From positions 33,513 through 97,512 of the forward strand of contig CAZCAC010000019.1 in NCBI GenBank assembly GCA_964496575.1: a stretch of 64,000 bases of DNA, read 5' to 3'. The notes under the pieces are model-generated. The model had not been told where the DNA came from, made no database searches, and was given only the letters and a program-made list of their open reading frames with translations. The DNA is from CAZCAC01 sp964496575 (lineage in GTDB: Bacteria; Planctomycetota; UBA1135; GCA-002686595). Shown one piece after another: positions 43,654 through 54,100 of the stretch. The first letter of the stretch is position 1; each line of letters begins with the position of its first letter. Made by a program: the position numbers and the translations under genes.

Positions 43654-46071
43654 ATGCCGGCCCCGCGCACCCTCGCTCTCTTCGTCCCCCTGCTCCTCGC
43701 CCCCATCGTCACGGCGCAGGACGGCGACTACCCGATCGCCCCCGTCTCCTTCACCGACGTCGTGGTGCGCGACAGCTTCTGGGCGCCGCGCCTGGCGACC
43801 AGCCTGAAGGCGACGATCCCCCACTGCTTCGAGCAGTGCGAGAAGACCGGGCGGCTGGCCAACTTCGCGCGCGCGGGCGGGCTGGAGGAAGGCGAGTTCC
43901 AGGGGATCTACTTCAACGACTCCGACGTCTTCAAGATCATCGAGGGCGCCAGCTACGCCCTGCAGATCGCTCCGGATCCCGAGCTCGACGAGTACCTCGA
44001 CGAGCTGATCGCCAAGATCGCCGCCGCTCAGGAGGAGGACGGTTACCTTTACTGCGCACGCACGCTCTGCAGCGAGAAGTACCAGCCGCCCGGCGGCCCC
44101 GAACGGTGGACCGATCCGAACGGCCACGAGCTCTACAACGTCGGACACATGTACGAGGGCGCGGTCGCGCACCACCTCGCGACGGGCAAGCGCACGCTGC
44201 TCGACGTCGCGCTGAAGAGCGCCGACCTGATCTGCGAGCTCTTCGGCGAGGAGGGCGAGCAGGTCTGGCCGCCGGGACACCAGGAGATCGAGATGGGGCT
44301 GGTCAAGCTGTACCGGCTGACCGGCGAGAAGGAGTATCTGAAGCAGGCCGAGCGCTTCCTCGAGCTGCGGGGGCGGCCGGAAGGGCGAACGCACGGGCTC
44401 TTCGGCGAGTACAGTCAGGACCACGCGCCGGTCGCCGAGCAGTCGCGGGCGGTCGGACACGCGGTGCGCGCGGCGTACCTCTACTCGGGGATGGCGGACG
44501 TCGCCGCGCTGCTCGGGCGGCCGGACTACGTCGAGGCGCTCGAGCGGATCTGGACCGATGTGGTGAGGGCCAAGCTCTACCTCAACGGGGGCATCGGCGC
44601 CGCCGGCGGCCACGAGGGTTTCGGCGCCGAGTTCGAGCTGCCCAACCTCGTCGCCTACTGCGAGACGTGCGCCTCGATCGCGACGGTGCTGTGGAACCAG
44701 CGGATGTTCCAGCTCCTGGGTCGCAGCGAGTTCATCGACGTGCTGGAGCGCTCGCTCTACAACGGTCTGATCTCGGGGATCTCGCTCGACGGGAAGTCGT
44801 TCTTCTACCCCAACCCGCTCGAGTCCGACGGCCGACACCAGCGCAGCGAGTGGTTCGGCTGCGCCTGCTGCCCCTCCAACGTCGCGCGGCTGGTGCCGTC
44901 GATGCCGGGGTACGTCTACGCGACCGGTGAGAACGAGCTGTACGTCAACCTCTTCGTCGGCAGCACGGCGAAGATCGAGCTGGAGAGCGGCACGGTCGAC
45001 GTCGAGATGGAGACCGACTACCCGTGGGACGGCAGGGTGAAGGTGACGATCATGCCCGAGAAGCCGGGGCAGGAGTTCGCGCTGAAGCTACGCATTCCCG
45101 GGTGGGCGCGGAACGTGCCGGCGCCCGGTGGACTCTACTCGTTCGCGAGCACGTCCGAGGAGCAACCGAAGCTGAGCCTGCACCGTGCCGGTGAGCTCCC
45201 CTTGCAGCTCGAAAACGGCTACGCGACGATCCAGCGCACCTGGCAACCCGACGATGTCGTCACCCTCGAGCTGCCGATGCCGATCCGTCGCGTGCTCTGC
45301 GACGATCGCGTCGAGGAGAACATCCGCAAAACGGCGCTGCAGCGCGGACCGCTGATGTACTGCGTCGAGTGGCCGGACATCGAAGGCGGCAAGGTGATCA
45401 ACCTGCTGCTCGAGGACGACGTGGAACTCGCCGTCGCGAAGGAGCCGGAGCTGCTCGGGGGAATCCGTGCACTGCGCGGCTATGGGGCGAGCACGCGGTG
45501 GGTCGCCGGGGAACCCGATCAGGGGTGGCAGTTTGATTCGATTCTCATCACCGCGATCCCCTACTACGCCTGGGCGCACCGCGGCCGCGGCGAAATGGTG
45601 GTGTGGCTGGCACGCGACTTCTCGTCGGCCCGCCCGCTGCCCGCGCCGACGATCGCCTCGGGCTCGAAAGCGACCGCTTCCGGAGGCGATCCGAGCGCGC
45701 TCAACGACCAGCGCGAGCCGAAGAGCTCGGGCGACCACTCCAACCGCTTCCTGCACTGGTGGCCGCGGAAGGGCACGACCGAGTGGGTGCAGTACGACTT
45801 CGAGGAGACGGCGATGGTCGGCGCGGTCGAGGTCTACTGGTTCGACGACACCGGCCGCGGCGAGTGCCGGCTGCCCGCGTCGTGGAAGCTGTTCTACCGC
45901 AACGGCGGCGAGTGGCTGCCGGTCACGAATCCCAGCGGCTTCGGCTGCGAGATCGACCGCTACAACCGCACCACCTTCGATCCGGTGGAGACCGACGCCC
46001 TGCGCCTCGAGGTCCAGCTCCCCGAGAAGATGTCCGCCGGCATCCACGAGTGGCGGGTGAAGTCGCAGTAG
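43654..46071 (+). CDS. Secreted GH127-family glycoside hydrolase (beta-L-arabinofuranosidase-like)
   Basis: The 805-residue protein starts at ATG 43654 with GGAGGAT before it and has a signal peptide (TLALFVPLLLAPIVTAQ). The DUF1680/GH127 alpha-barrel covers about 30-600. The zinc/catalytic cysteine set of GH127 is visible: E and C in FGAEFELPNLVAYCETCAS (about 328-345) and the CC pair in EWFGCACCPSN (about 408), which in the studied enzyme contain the nucleophile. The last 120 residues are a discoidin-like carbohydrate-binding region (VGAVEVYWFDDTGRGECRLPASW). It probably releases arabinofuranose or a related sugar from plant or algal glycans outside the cell. Confidence 0.88.
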   Translation: MPAPRTLALFVPLLLAPIVTAQDGDYPIAPVSFTDVVVRDSFWAPRLATSLKATIPHCFEQCEKTGRLANFARAGGLEEGEFQGIYFNDSDVFKIIEGASYALQIAPDPELDEYLDELIAKIAAAQEEDGYLYCARTLCSEKYQPPGGPERWTDPNGHELYNVGHMYEGAVAHHLATGKRTLLDVALKSADLICELFGEEGEQVWPPGHQEIEMGLVKLYRLTGEKEYLKQAERFLELRGRPEGRTHGLFGEYSQDHAPVAEQSRAVGHAVRAAYLYSGMADVAALLGRPDYVEALERIWTDVVRAKLYLNGGIGAAGGHEGFGAEFELPNLVAYCETCASIATVLWNQRMFQLLGRSEFIDVLERSLYNGLISGISLDGKSFFYPNPLESDGRHQRSEWFGCACCPSNVARLVPSMPGYVYATGENELYVNLFVGSTAKIELESGTVDVEMETDYPWDGRVKVTIMPEKPGQEFALKLRIPGWARNVPAPGGLYSFASTSEEQPKLSLHRAGELPLQLENGYATIQRTWQPDDVVTLELPMPIRRVLCDDRVEENIRKTALQRGPLMYCVEWPDIEGGKVINLLLEDDVELAVAKEPELLGGIRALRGYGASTRWVAGEPDQGWQFDSILITAIPYYAWAHRGRGEMVVWLARDFSSARPLPAPTIASGSKATASGGDPSALNDQREPKSSGDHSNRFLHWWPRKGTTEWVQYDFEETAMVGAVEVYWFDDTGRGECRLPASWKLFYRNGGEWLPVTNPSGFGCEIDRYNRTTFDPVETDALRLEVQLPEKMSAGIHEWRVKSQ

Positions 46072-46169
46072 GGAGTCGAAGATCCGCGGGATTCCCGGGA
46101 CGGGAAGAAGCCGGCAGACGTTCTGGTTGCGACGAACCTCGCCCGCTTCGCCCACGGAGGACCACGAAC

Positions 46170-48080
46170 ATGCTCACCACGCTGCTGCTCCCCTGCGTCT
46201 GCGCCCCCCTCCCGGCCCCTGGCCCGCCCCAGCACGTCGCCCAGGAGGCCTACCTCAAGGCCTCCAGCGTCGCCGGTTCCGACTACTTCGGCTACGCCGT
46301 GGCGATGTCGGGTGACACCGCGGTCGTCGGGGCCCCCGGGAAGGGCAGCGGCCGGGCATTCGTCTTCCTGAAGAGCGGAGCGAGCTGGATGGAGCAAGCC
46401 GTACTCGTCCCCTCGAACCCCACCTACGCCGACGAATTCGGCGAGGCCGTCGCGATCTCGGGAGATACGATCGTCGTCGGCGCGGGAGACGAAGACAGCA
46501 TCGCCACCGGCGTGAACGGCGACGGGAGTGACAACAGCGCCTACCAGGCCGGCGCGGCCTACGTGTTCGTTCGAAACGGGACGACCTGGAGCCAGGAGGC
46601 CTACCTCAAGGCCTCCAACACCGAGGACAACGACCTCTTCGGCGAAGCCGTGGCGATAGTGGGAGAGGTCATCGCCGTCGGGGCGAAGGCCGAGGACAGC
46701 GACGCCAGCGGAGTGAACGGCGACCAGAACAACAATGACGCCTGGGGTGCCGGAGCGGTCTACGTGTTCGTTCGCAGCGGGACGACCTGGACCCAGGAGG
46801 CCTACCTCAAGGCCTCCAATGCGGGGAGCAACGACTACTTCGGGAACACGCTGTCGATGCTGGGCGACACCCTGGTGGTCGGCGCTCCCTTCGAGGCGAG
46901 CAGTGCCACCGGCGTCAACGGTGACCAGGGCGACGACACGGCCTACGGTTCGGGCGCGGCGTACGTGTTCGTGCGCAGCGGGACGACCTGGACCCAGGAG
47001 GCCTATCTCAAGGCGTCGAACACCCAGTGGGGCGACCACTTCTCATTGTCCGTGGCGGTATCGGGAGCCACGGCCGTGATCGGAGCACCGTACGAGGACA
47101 GCTGGGCCACCGGGGTGAACGGCGACCAGAGCAACAACGACGGCACGTACTCCGGCGCGGCCTACGTCTTCCTGCGAAACGGGACGAGCTGGAGTCAAGA
47201 TGCCTATCTCAAGGCCTCGAACACCGGCCCCGGGGATTCCTTCGGCAATACCGTGGCCGTGCTGGGCGACTCGGTCGCCATCGGGGCGCGCTTCGAGCGA
47301 AGCAATGCCAATGGAGTGAACGGCAACGAGTACAACAACGGCGCCGACGAGGCGGGCGCGGCCTACCTGTTCGCACGCTGCGGAACTACCTGGAGTCAGG
47401 AAGCGTACGTCAAGGCCTCGAACTCGAACCAGTGGGACGAGTTCGGCTCGTCCGTGGCGCTGGTCGGCGTCACGCTGCTGGTCGGGGCTGCCTGGGAGTC
47501 CAGCAGCGCTACCGGAATCAACGGTGATCAGCTCGACAACAGCGCCTGGGCGGCCGGGGCGGCGTACGCCTTCGACCTCGATGCCCCGCTGCCCGGCGTG
47601 CCGTACTGCTTCGGCGACCCGGGCAGCGGCACCCCCTGCCCCTGCAGCAACGACAACGACGGAAGCGTTCCCGGGTCGGGGTGCGCCAACGGCGTCTTCG
47701 CCTCGGGGGCGCAGCTCTCCGTCACCGGCGCAGCCTGCGTGAGCAACGACTCCCTGGTCCTCCATTGCTCGGGCCTGGAACCGAGCAACAGCGGCCTGTA
47801 CTTCCAGGCGAACAACGACCTGTCCCCGGGGATCGTGTGGGGGGATGGCCTTCGTTGCACGGGAGGCGACCTGCGCCGGCTCACCGTGCGCACCTCCGAC
47901 GCGTACGGCAACTCCGACACCTCCCTGTCCTACCCGGTCACCTTCAAGGCCGGGAACATCGCGCCCGGCGACACCAAGCACTACCAGTGCTGGTATCGCA
48001 CGACGGTCAGTCCGCCGTGCGGGTCGGGAGTGAATGACTTCAACTCCTCGAATGGGTACGCGGTGACCTGGCTGCCGTAG
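46170..48080 (+). CDS. Secreted FG-GAP beta-propeller protein with shared C-terminal module (paralogue 3)
   Basis: From ATG 46170 (GGAGGA 10 bases upstream) the 636-residue protein has a short signal-like start (LTTLLLPCVCAPLPAPG). Seven blades follow, each beginning near EAYLKASNxxxxDxFGxxVAxxGDTxxVGAxxExSxATGVNGDQ and ending YVFVRxGTTWSQ. The repeats are also recognisable at DNA level, with about 200-bp spacing. The C-terminal 160 residues are the Cys-rich module. Asn/Asp-rich loops (NGDQNNND) suggest calcium binding. It is unlike the other two FG-GAP genes in strand and in its longer blades. Confidence 0.88.
   Translation: MLTTLLLPCVCAPLPAPGPPQHVAQEAYLKASSVAGSDYFGYAVAMSGDTAVVGAPGKGSGRAFVFLKSGASWMEQAVLVPSNPTYADEFGEAVAISGDTIVVGAGDEDSIATGVNGDGSDNSAYQAGAAYVFVRNGTTWSQEAYLKASNTEDNDLFGEAVAIVGEVIAVGAKAEDSDASGVNGDQNNNDAWGAGAVYVFVRSGTTWTQEAYLKASNAGSNDYFGNTLSMLGDTLVVGAPFEASSATGVNGDQGDDTAYGSGAAYVFVRSGTTWTQEAYLKASNTQWGDHFSLSVAVSGATAVIGAPYEDSWATGVNGDQSNNDGTYSGAAYVFLRNGTSWSQDAYLKASNTGPGDSFGNTVAVLGDSVAIGARFERSNANGVNGNEYNNGADEAGAAYLFARCGTTWSQEAYVKASNSNQWDEFGSSVALVGVTLLVGAAWESSSATGINGDQLDNSAWAAGAAYAFDLDAPLPGVPYCFGDPGSGTPCPCSNDNDGSVPGSGCANGVFASGAQLSVTGAACVSNDSLVLHCSGLEPSNSGLYFQANNDLSPGIVWGDGLRCTGGDLRRLTVRTSDAYGNSDTSLSYPVTFKAGNIAPGDTKHYQCWYRTTVSPPCGSGVNDFNSSNGYAVTWLP
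46241..47570 (+). repeat. In-gene tandem repeats encoding seven propeller blades
   Basis: A motif related to CCTACCTCAAGGCCTCCAA recurs near 46249, 46600, 46800, 47002, 47202 and 47405, about 200 bp apart, with a diverged unit near 46400. Units share the encoded pattern EAYLKASN...GDQ...YVFVRSGTTW. The near identity of units 3 to 5 suggests recent unit duplication or conversion. Confidence 0.8.
47594..48077 (+). other. Shared C-terminal module, copy 4
   Basis: This segment encodes YCFGD, GTPCPC, NDNDGSVPGSGC, GLYFQANNDLSPG, WGDGLRCTGG, KHYQCWYRTT, PPCGSG and NGYAVTWLP, then the stop. Confidence 0.9.
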
Positions 48081-48082
48081 GA

Positions 48083-51000
48083 CTACGGGAGGTCCAGTCG
48101 GAGATAGAGACCCTGGGCCGCGGGCACGGGGATCGGTTCACCGAGCGGGTGGACGGCGTGCGACTGCAGGCCATCGACGGCCGGAGAGACGAATGAAGCG
48201 GTACCCGGCTCGGGCACGCCCAGCCGGTCCCAGTCGATCTCGAGCTCGACGTTCGCGTCCTCGGACTCCCACGAGGCCAGCACGATGAGCACCGCATCGG
48301 GCCGCAGGTAGGTCGTCGCCAGCACTCCGTCGCGATTCGTCCGCACCGGCGCGTCGTCGAGCCAGTAGCCGAGCATCCGGCTCTCCTCGATGCCGAACTC
48401 GTCCATCATCCGCCAGATGGGTCGCGGGTCGACCTTTCCGTAGATGCGCGTGGTCATGCCGTACAGGAGACCTCGGTAGGGGTGGCCACCGTCTTGCAGC
48501 ATCTCCCCCATCAGGCCGAAGGGCAACCCCGAGACCTCGGTGAGCCAGTAGTCCGCGTCGCGGTCGTATTCGAAGTACTCGCCGAACCACAGCCGCGTCA
48601 CGTAGGGCAGGTGCTCCAGGTACAGCAGCGCGGAGTTGATGAAGCCGTCGCGCGGGTTGAACTGGTTGGCCGAGTGCAGATCGATGACCACCTCGTCGCG
48701 GTGCTCCTGGAGGACCGTCACCATCCGCTTCACCGTCTCGCGGCTGAACGCGATGTCGTCGAGGTAGAGGCCGTCTATTCGCTGATGCTCGGCCAGCCAC
48801 GAGAGACCCTCGACGTAGTAGTTGGTCCAGCGCGAAGTCCCCTTGTTCAGGATCGACGCGTCGTCAACGCTCCAGGAGTGCCAGGCGGAGTGGTAGTTTC
48901 CGCGCAGGTGCTCCTGCAGCCAGGAGTGTCCGCCGCCCACGCCGTCGTTGAAGATCTCGTCGCCGAGGCTGCGCAGCGCGAACAGCTCGTACGCCTTGTA
49001 GGTCAGCTCGCGGATGGTGTAGTAGAGCTTGACCTTGACCCCCTTCTCGTGCGCCTCGTCGATGTAGGCGCGCTGCTGGTCGAGGTGGTGAAAGGGATAG
49101 TTGATGTAGGGGTTGATCTCGGTCGCGTGGTGGATGTTGACCACGGTGCCGCCCCACTCGCGGACCGTGTCGACGGGGACGTAGCGGTGGACGAAGCGCG
49201 TCTCGAAGTGCTGCTTCGTATCGAGCGGCCGAAAGGGGGTGATCAGGAAGCGCACGTTGAAGTGGAGCGTTTCCCCGGCCTCGAGGCGACGCGGGCCGCT
49301 GTAGTTGCGTAGCGAAACCGCGTCCGCGTCACTTTCGAGCCGGATGCCGCCCGCCCCATCGTTGTGCCACGAAGGCGGGAGGCTCAGCGGCTTCTGCAGG
49401 TAGAAGTTGGTGTTCAGCGGTCGCTCGTAGTTCTCATCGCGCAGGACGTACTGCAGGCCCTTGTGCACGTTGCCGAGCCAGAGCCCTTCCTGGTGGTTCT
49501 CGACCTTCCACTGCCAGTCGAGCGTCTCCGGCCGCTTGCCCCCGCGCCGGCCGAGGCCTAGCATCCAGCGCGCCGCGTCGGGCACCAGCTCGACGAGCAT
49601 CGCGACGTCGGTCAGCTCGACGGTCTCGCGCGCGGTGAGCGCGAGGCGGTAGTCGAGCATGCCGTCGTACTCGAGTGCGCCGTCGACCTTCAGGTCGAGG
49701 CGATTCGTGACACTCTCGACGGACCAGGTCGCCCGACCGCGCGAGGGCCGTTCGACGGTGAACGGCCGCGAGGCCCAGGCCTCGGAGCCCTCAGCGATCT
49801 CCGGGCGAAGGGTGATCGGCCGGGCCAGGATCGGCTCGGGGGTCGCGGCGAGACCGGTCATCTCCGGCGTGAACCGGCTCCGGATCTCCGCGGGCAGGCC
49901 GGTGTCGTCCAGCACCACGTCGCGGCCGAGGATCGAGAGCGTCCGGCTGTCGACCTCGATCGGCGTGTACGGCTCGATGACGAAGTCCGGGTCGGTGCCG
50001 ACCGTCGAGTTCAGCCAGCGCAGTCGTGACATCTTCCAGGGCTCCGCGTCCCCGTGGTCCGCGGCGAGCTCCGAGGATACGTCGAGGAGCAACTCGATTC
50101 GCTGGGCGGGTACGCCGCTCGCCGAGATGGAAACGGACCCGCGGTAGCGCCCGATCGCAGCGTCATCGGGAACCAGCACTCCGAACCACAGCGCCTGCAC
50201 CTCGCTCCGGGGCACGGAGACGGTCTTCTCGAACGGTCTCCCGAAGTGGTCGATGCCGCCAGTGTTGAAGCAGGTGAAGGAGTCGTCGCCGAAGGTCTGT
50301 CCGTCGGGACCGTCGAACGCCTCCAGTTCGATCGAGAGCTCCTCGAGCGCCTCGTCGGCGGCGTACACGCCGACCTGGAAGGTGTAGTACTCTCCGCGGC
50401 GCGCCGTGCCCTCGAAGCGATCGACGAGCCCGCGATCGACCCAGCGCTTCGGCAAGAAGTGGCGCATGCGGATCGAGAGCTCACGGTCCTCCAGGAAGAG
50501 ATAGAGGGCTCGCTCCTCGTCGCCGAGCAGCTTCGAGACCTCCTTCTCGGTCGCGATCACCTCCATCGGGACGAAGCTGTGGAAGGCGTCGATCGACTGG
50601 ATGCTGACCGTCCGCGCTTCCGGAAGGCGCGAGAGCGACTGGACGTCGACGATGCCCAGCGAGTCGCGCCAGTCGGCGCTGGCCGTGGACCGCGGGGGCA
50701 GGTAGTTCAGCGTGGGATACTGCCGGCCGGTCGTCTCGTACGGGAGGTAGTAGGCGTGGTAGAGGCTCGAGCTGGCGTTCGATCGGAAGACGAGGCTCCC
50801 CACCTCGTTGTCGATTCGGGCGACGAGCCGATCGAGAACCTCCTCGCCCGTCGCCGCGTCGACGACGATCACGTCCTTCGACTCGGGGTTCGGATCACAT
50901 CGTCTCCAGGGGATGTGCACCACCACGGTTTCCCCCGTCGGATCGGCGACCTCGACGACCGCCCGGTGGTTTCCTCGCGAGCGCCCGGCCGCGCCCGCTT

Positions 51001-51133
51001 CGAGATCGGGGGTCCAGCCTCCGATCTCGAAGCGGACGCCCTCCGGCGCCACCTCGTGCGCGGCTTCCGTCGGGGAGCTCTCGCAGGAGGAAAGGAGCGG
51101 GAGGAGCGAGAGAAGTAGGAGGCGGCGCTTCAC
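48083..51133 (-). CDS. Lipoprotein with glycoside-hydrolase-like domain (DUF6067/GH123-N-like)
   Basis: The 1016-residue protein opens with a lipoprotein signal (LLLLSLLPLLSSC, Cys about 17), so it is exported and lipid-anchored. The central and C-terminal regions look like a beta-sandwich followed by a TIM-barrel-type glycosidase (VVNIHHATEINPYINYPFHH, KVKLYYTIREL, IDGLYLDDIAFSRETVKRM, VVIDLHSANQF), with acidic candidates in LYLDDIAF and GEYFEY. I assign it to the DUF6067-type family only tentatively. It begins at GTG 51131-51133 and overlaps the end of the DUF5107/TPR gene, so the two are probably one operon for carbohydrate handling. Confidence 0.7.
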   Translation of the reverse strand: MKRRLLLLSLLPLLSSCESSPTEAAHEVAPEGVRFEIGGWTPDLEAGAAGRSRGNHRAVVEVADPTGETVVVHIPWRRCDPNPESKDVIVVDAATGEEVLDRLVARIDNEVGSLVFRSNASSSLYHAYYLPYETTGRQYPTLNYLPPRSTASADWRDSLGIVDVQSLSRLPEARTVSIQSIDAFHSFVPMEVIATEKEVSKLLGDEERALYLFLEDRELSIRMRHFLPKRWVDRGLVDRFEGTARRGEYYTFQVGVYAADEALEELSIELEAFDGPDGQTFGDDSFTCFNTGGIDHFGRPFEKTVSVPRSEVQALWFGVLVPDDAAIGRYRGSVSISASGVPAQRIELLLDVSSELAADHGDAEPWKMSRLRWLNSTVGTDPDFVIEPYTPIEVDSRTLSILGRDVVLDDTGLPAEIRSRFTPEMTGLAATPEPILARPITLRPEIAEGSEAWASRPFTVERPSRGRATWSVESVTNRLDLKVDGALEYDGMLDYRLALTARETVELTDVAMLVELVPDAARWMLGLGRRGGKRPETLDWQWKVENHQEGLWLGNVHKGLQYVLRDENYERPLNTNFYLQKPLSLPPSWHNDGAGGIRLESDADAVSLRNYSGPRRLEAGETLHFNVRFLITPFRPLDTKQHFETRFVHRYVPVDTVREWGGTVVNIHHATEINPYINYPFHHLDQQRAYIDEAHEKGVKVKLYYTIRELTYKAYELFALRSLGDEIFNDGVGGGHSWLQEHLRGNYHSAWHSWSVDDASILNKGTSRWTNYYVEGLSWLAEHQRIDGLYLDDIAFSRETVKRMVTVLQEHRDEVVIDLHSANQFNPRDGFINSALLYLEHLPYVTRLWFGEYFEYDRDADYWLTEVSGLPFGLMGEMLQDGGHPYRGLLYGMTTRIYGKVDPRPIWRMMDEFGIEESRMLGYWLDDAPVRTNRDGVLATTYLRPDAVLIVLASWESEDANVELEIDWDRLGVPEPGTASFVSPAVDGLQSHAVHPLGEPIPVPAAQGLYLRLDLP

Positions 51134-54100
51134 CGGCGATCCCCCACGGTGACCTCGAACGCCTCGCGGAGCAGGCGGCAGTCCATCGAGGAGAAGCGCT
51201 CTGGGTGCGCCGCCTCGAGCTTCTCGATCGCCTCGGGGTCATTCGCGATCACGGCGTCGATCCACGCCCGCTCCGGGTCCCGCACCCCGGAGGAGGAGCC
51301 GATCGGCTTCCACAGCGTCGAGAGCGGCGTCGGGCCACCGGTGTACATCGCCCGGCTGGCGACCGACAGGAGCAGGAGGGTTCCGCCGGGATCGTCCCCC
51401 CACCCGTCGTGGAGCGCGCGCTGCTGCTCGGCGGCCGCGTCGACCTCTCCCTTTCGTAGGAGACAGTAGGAGAGCAGAAAGCGCTGCAGGCGCTCCTCGG
51501 GCTCGTAGGGCTTCCCCACACCGAGGTGCTCCGGCCACTCGAGGCTCCGGCGCACGTCCTTTTCCGCGCCGGCGAAGTCCTTGGCGCGAAGCCTCTCGAT
51601 CGCTCGAGCGAGGTAGGCCCACTCGAAGAGCTGGCGGCCGAAGCGTCCCATCTCGGAGGGCAGGACTCTCACCGACTCGAGGAGCTCGACGCACTCGTCG
51701 AGGACGCCGAGCTCGAGCAACGCGCGGGCGTGGGTCAGCTCGAGCTGGAAGTTGTCGGGGAACCTCGTGCGGACCTCTCGCGCCAGGGCCTCGGCGTCCT
51801 CCCAGCGCTCCTCGGTCTGAAGGTGATCGACGAGGCGCCTCGCCGGTTGCCATCGCTCCGGGTCGAGCTCGGCGGCGCGGCGGAGGTCCGCTTCGGGGTC
51901 GCGGCCGTCGACCTGGTGCAGCAAGTGTGCGCGGGTGGTGTAGAAGGGGGCGAAGTCCGGCTCGCCGCCAACGCCCTCGAGCAGGGGAGCCGCTTCTTCG
52001 GCGCGATCGAGCGCCCAGAGGTTCAGCGCGAGGTAGTAGTCGAGCTTCCAGTCCTCGCTCTTCGTCCGAGCCCACGCCAACACCGGGAGCGTCTCGCGCC
52101 GGAAAGGAAACACGAACGCCGGCGAATGCTTCAGCGCCTCCCCGAGGGCGGGGTCCGAATACTCGGGATGCCAGTCGCGGAAGATGTACGCGTACCACAG
52201 TGCGATCAGCGGCACGCCCTGGTACGCCCGCATGCCGAGGACATCGATCACCTCGCGTACCTGGCCGCGGTTCGCGTAGGAGATCCCCAGCTCCAGCCAG
52301 GTCTGATCGGGCAGCTCTCCTCCGATCTGCCTGCGAAGGCGGTGCGGCACCATCTCGTCGTGCTCCACCACCCGGAATCTCTCGTAGGCTACGAAGTGGT
52401 GCAACGGATCGAGCTCCAGGAGCCGGTCCCACGTCGCCCTGGCCTCGGTCCACTTGCGCTGCCACCGCTCGGCGATGGCCTGCACCTCCAGCGCCTCGAT
52501 CGAATAGTGATCGTAGTCGAGCGCCTGCCGGGCGCGCCGTTCCGCCTGCACCCAGTCGCGCTCCAGGAGCGCGATCTCAGCGAGCTCCGTGTACGCGGCG
52601 GCGCGGTAGGCCATCGAACGCGCCGCCCAGCCGAAGCACTCCTCCGCGTTCACGAGATGACCCCGGGCACGGTTGAGACCGCCGGTGATCCAGTTCCCAC
52701 CCAGGTCGGAAATGTCACGCTGGATCGCCCGGTGAAGAGCACCGGCGATCCAGTTCGCCTTCGGGTCGTAGGTATCCCGCTGGAGCGCCCGGTCGACCGC
52801 CTGCAGCCCCTCCTCGTATCGACCGCGCCGGTACTCGAGCTCGGCAAGCGCGAGGAGCGCGTCGCGCTGCCACGGCTCCTCGGCGAGGATCGCCTCGAGC
52901 TTCTCGATGGCGGCGCCGTAGCGCCGCGCGCGCGCGAGCTCGCGGGCCGCTTCCAGCGCTCGCTCGGTCTCGGTCATCGCCGTCGGATCGAGCGGGTCCG
53001 TCGTGAACGGCCGCTCCAGGTCGAAGGGCTCGCGGCTGGACTTCTCGTGGAGATCGAGCTCCGGCACGGAGACCGCCCAGCGCGCGTCTTCGGGGACCGG
53101 CAGGACCTCTTCCCAGACATCGAGGGGAGCCAGCTCCCGGGATTCCTCGATACGCTTCTCCTCGCCGATCACGATCTGCAGGGTGCAGCCTTTCGGCACG
53201 AAGGAATGGAGCCGAATGCGCAAGGTCCCGTTCTCGCGCTCCACGTTCATCGCCCCCGTCGCCGAGGCGGCGGTCACCCCGCCGGTCCCCTTCAGCGGAA
53301 ACCAGCGCTCCGTCCACCGATCGACGCGGTGCGGTTCGAAGACCGCCTCGCGGACTGGGTTCTGGTGGCTCCCCGCCGCGTACTGGACGAACAGCCGCCC
53401 CGCCTGGAACTCGATGTACTGCCCGTCGGTGTCGGTCAGGAGCTCTTCCCAGACGCCGCCTTCGCGCGAGAGGGCCCACAACCAGAGCTTCTGCCCGGGC
53501 ATGTCCTCGTATGGCGCCCAGTGCCCGAAACCGAAGCCCGCGTCGTGGTAGTAGCCGCCGAAGAAGTCGTTGTACTCGCCGACGACGTGGTAGGACTTGT
53601 GGCCGCCGAACTGGTTCTGGTCGTAGACCGAGAGCTGGCGCTCCTCCTCGTCGAAGGGCCACCGCTTCGCCTCGCCGCTGTGTTTCAGGTACTGGTCGCC
53701 GGGCACGAAGAACTCGAGGTCATCGCGCGCGAAGGCGGCCCCGGTCATCCAGTTGTAGTACGGCTGCTCGAGCGGCGTCGGGTTGTACCAGAGCACCTGC
53801 GTCTCGAAGCAGGCGCTGTCGGCGGGGAGGAGGATCTTCACCCGCCACGGCGTGCGCGAGGGCAGGTCGATCGAGCCGACGGTGCAGGAGACGCCGCCGT
53901 CCGACTCGTTCTGCAGGACGTAGTCGACCGGCGTGGCGGTCGCGGGCGAGTGGCCGATGACACCGAAGTTGAACTCGATCCCTCCCGAGGTCCACGGGCC
54001 CCGCAAGGCGATGTTGCGGAACTTCATCACCTCGTTGCGGTAGATGAACTCCTCGCCGGTCGCTTTGATCCTCGCGCCCCAGACCTTGCCGCCGACCTCG

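Noticed and set aside
46241..47570. Regularly spaced repeats that might be a CRISPR array
   Set aside because: The spacing is about 200 bp, the units are coding and in frame, and they form FG-GAP blades.
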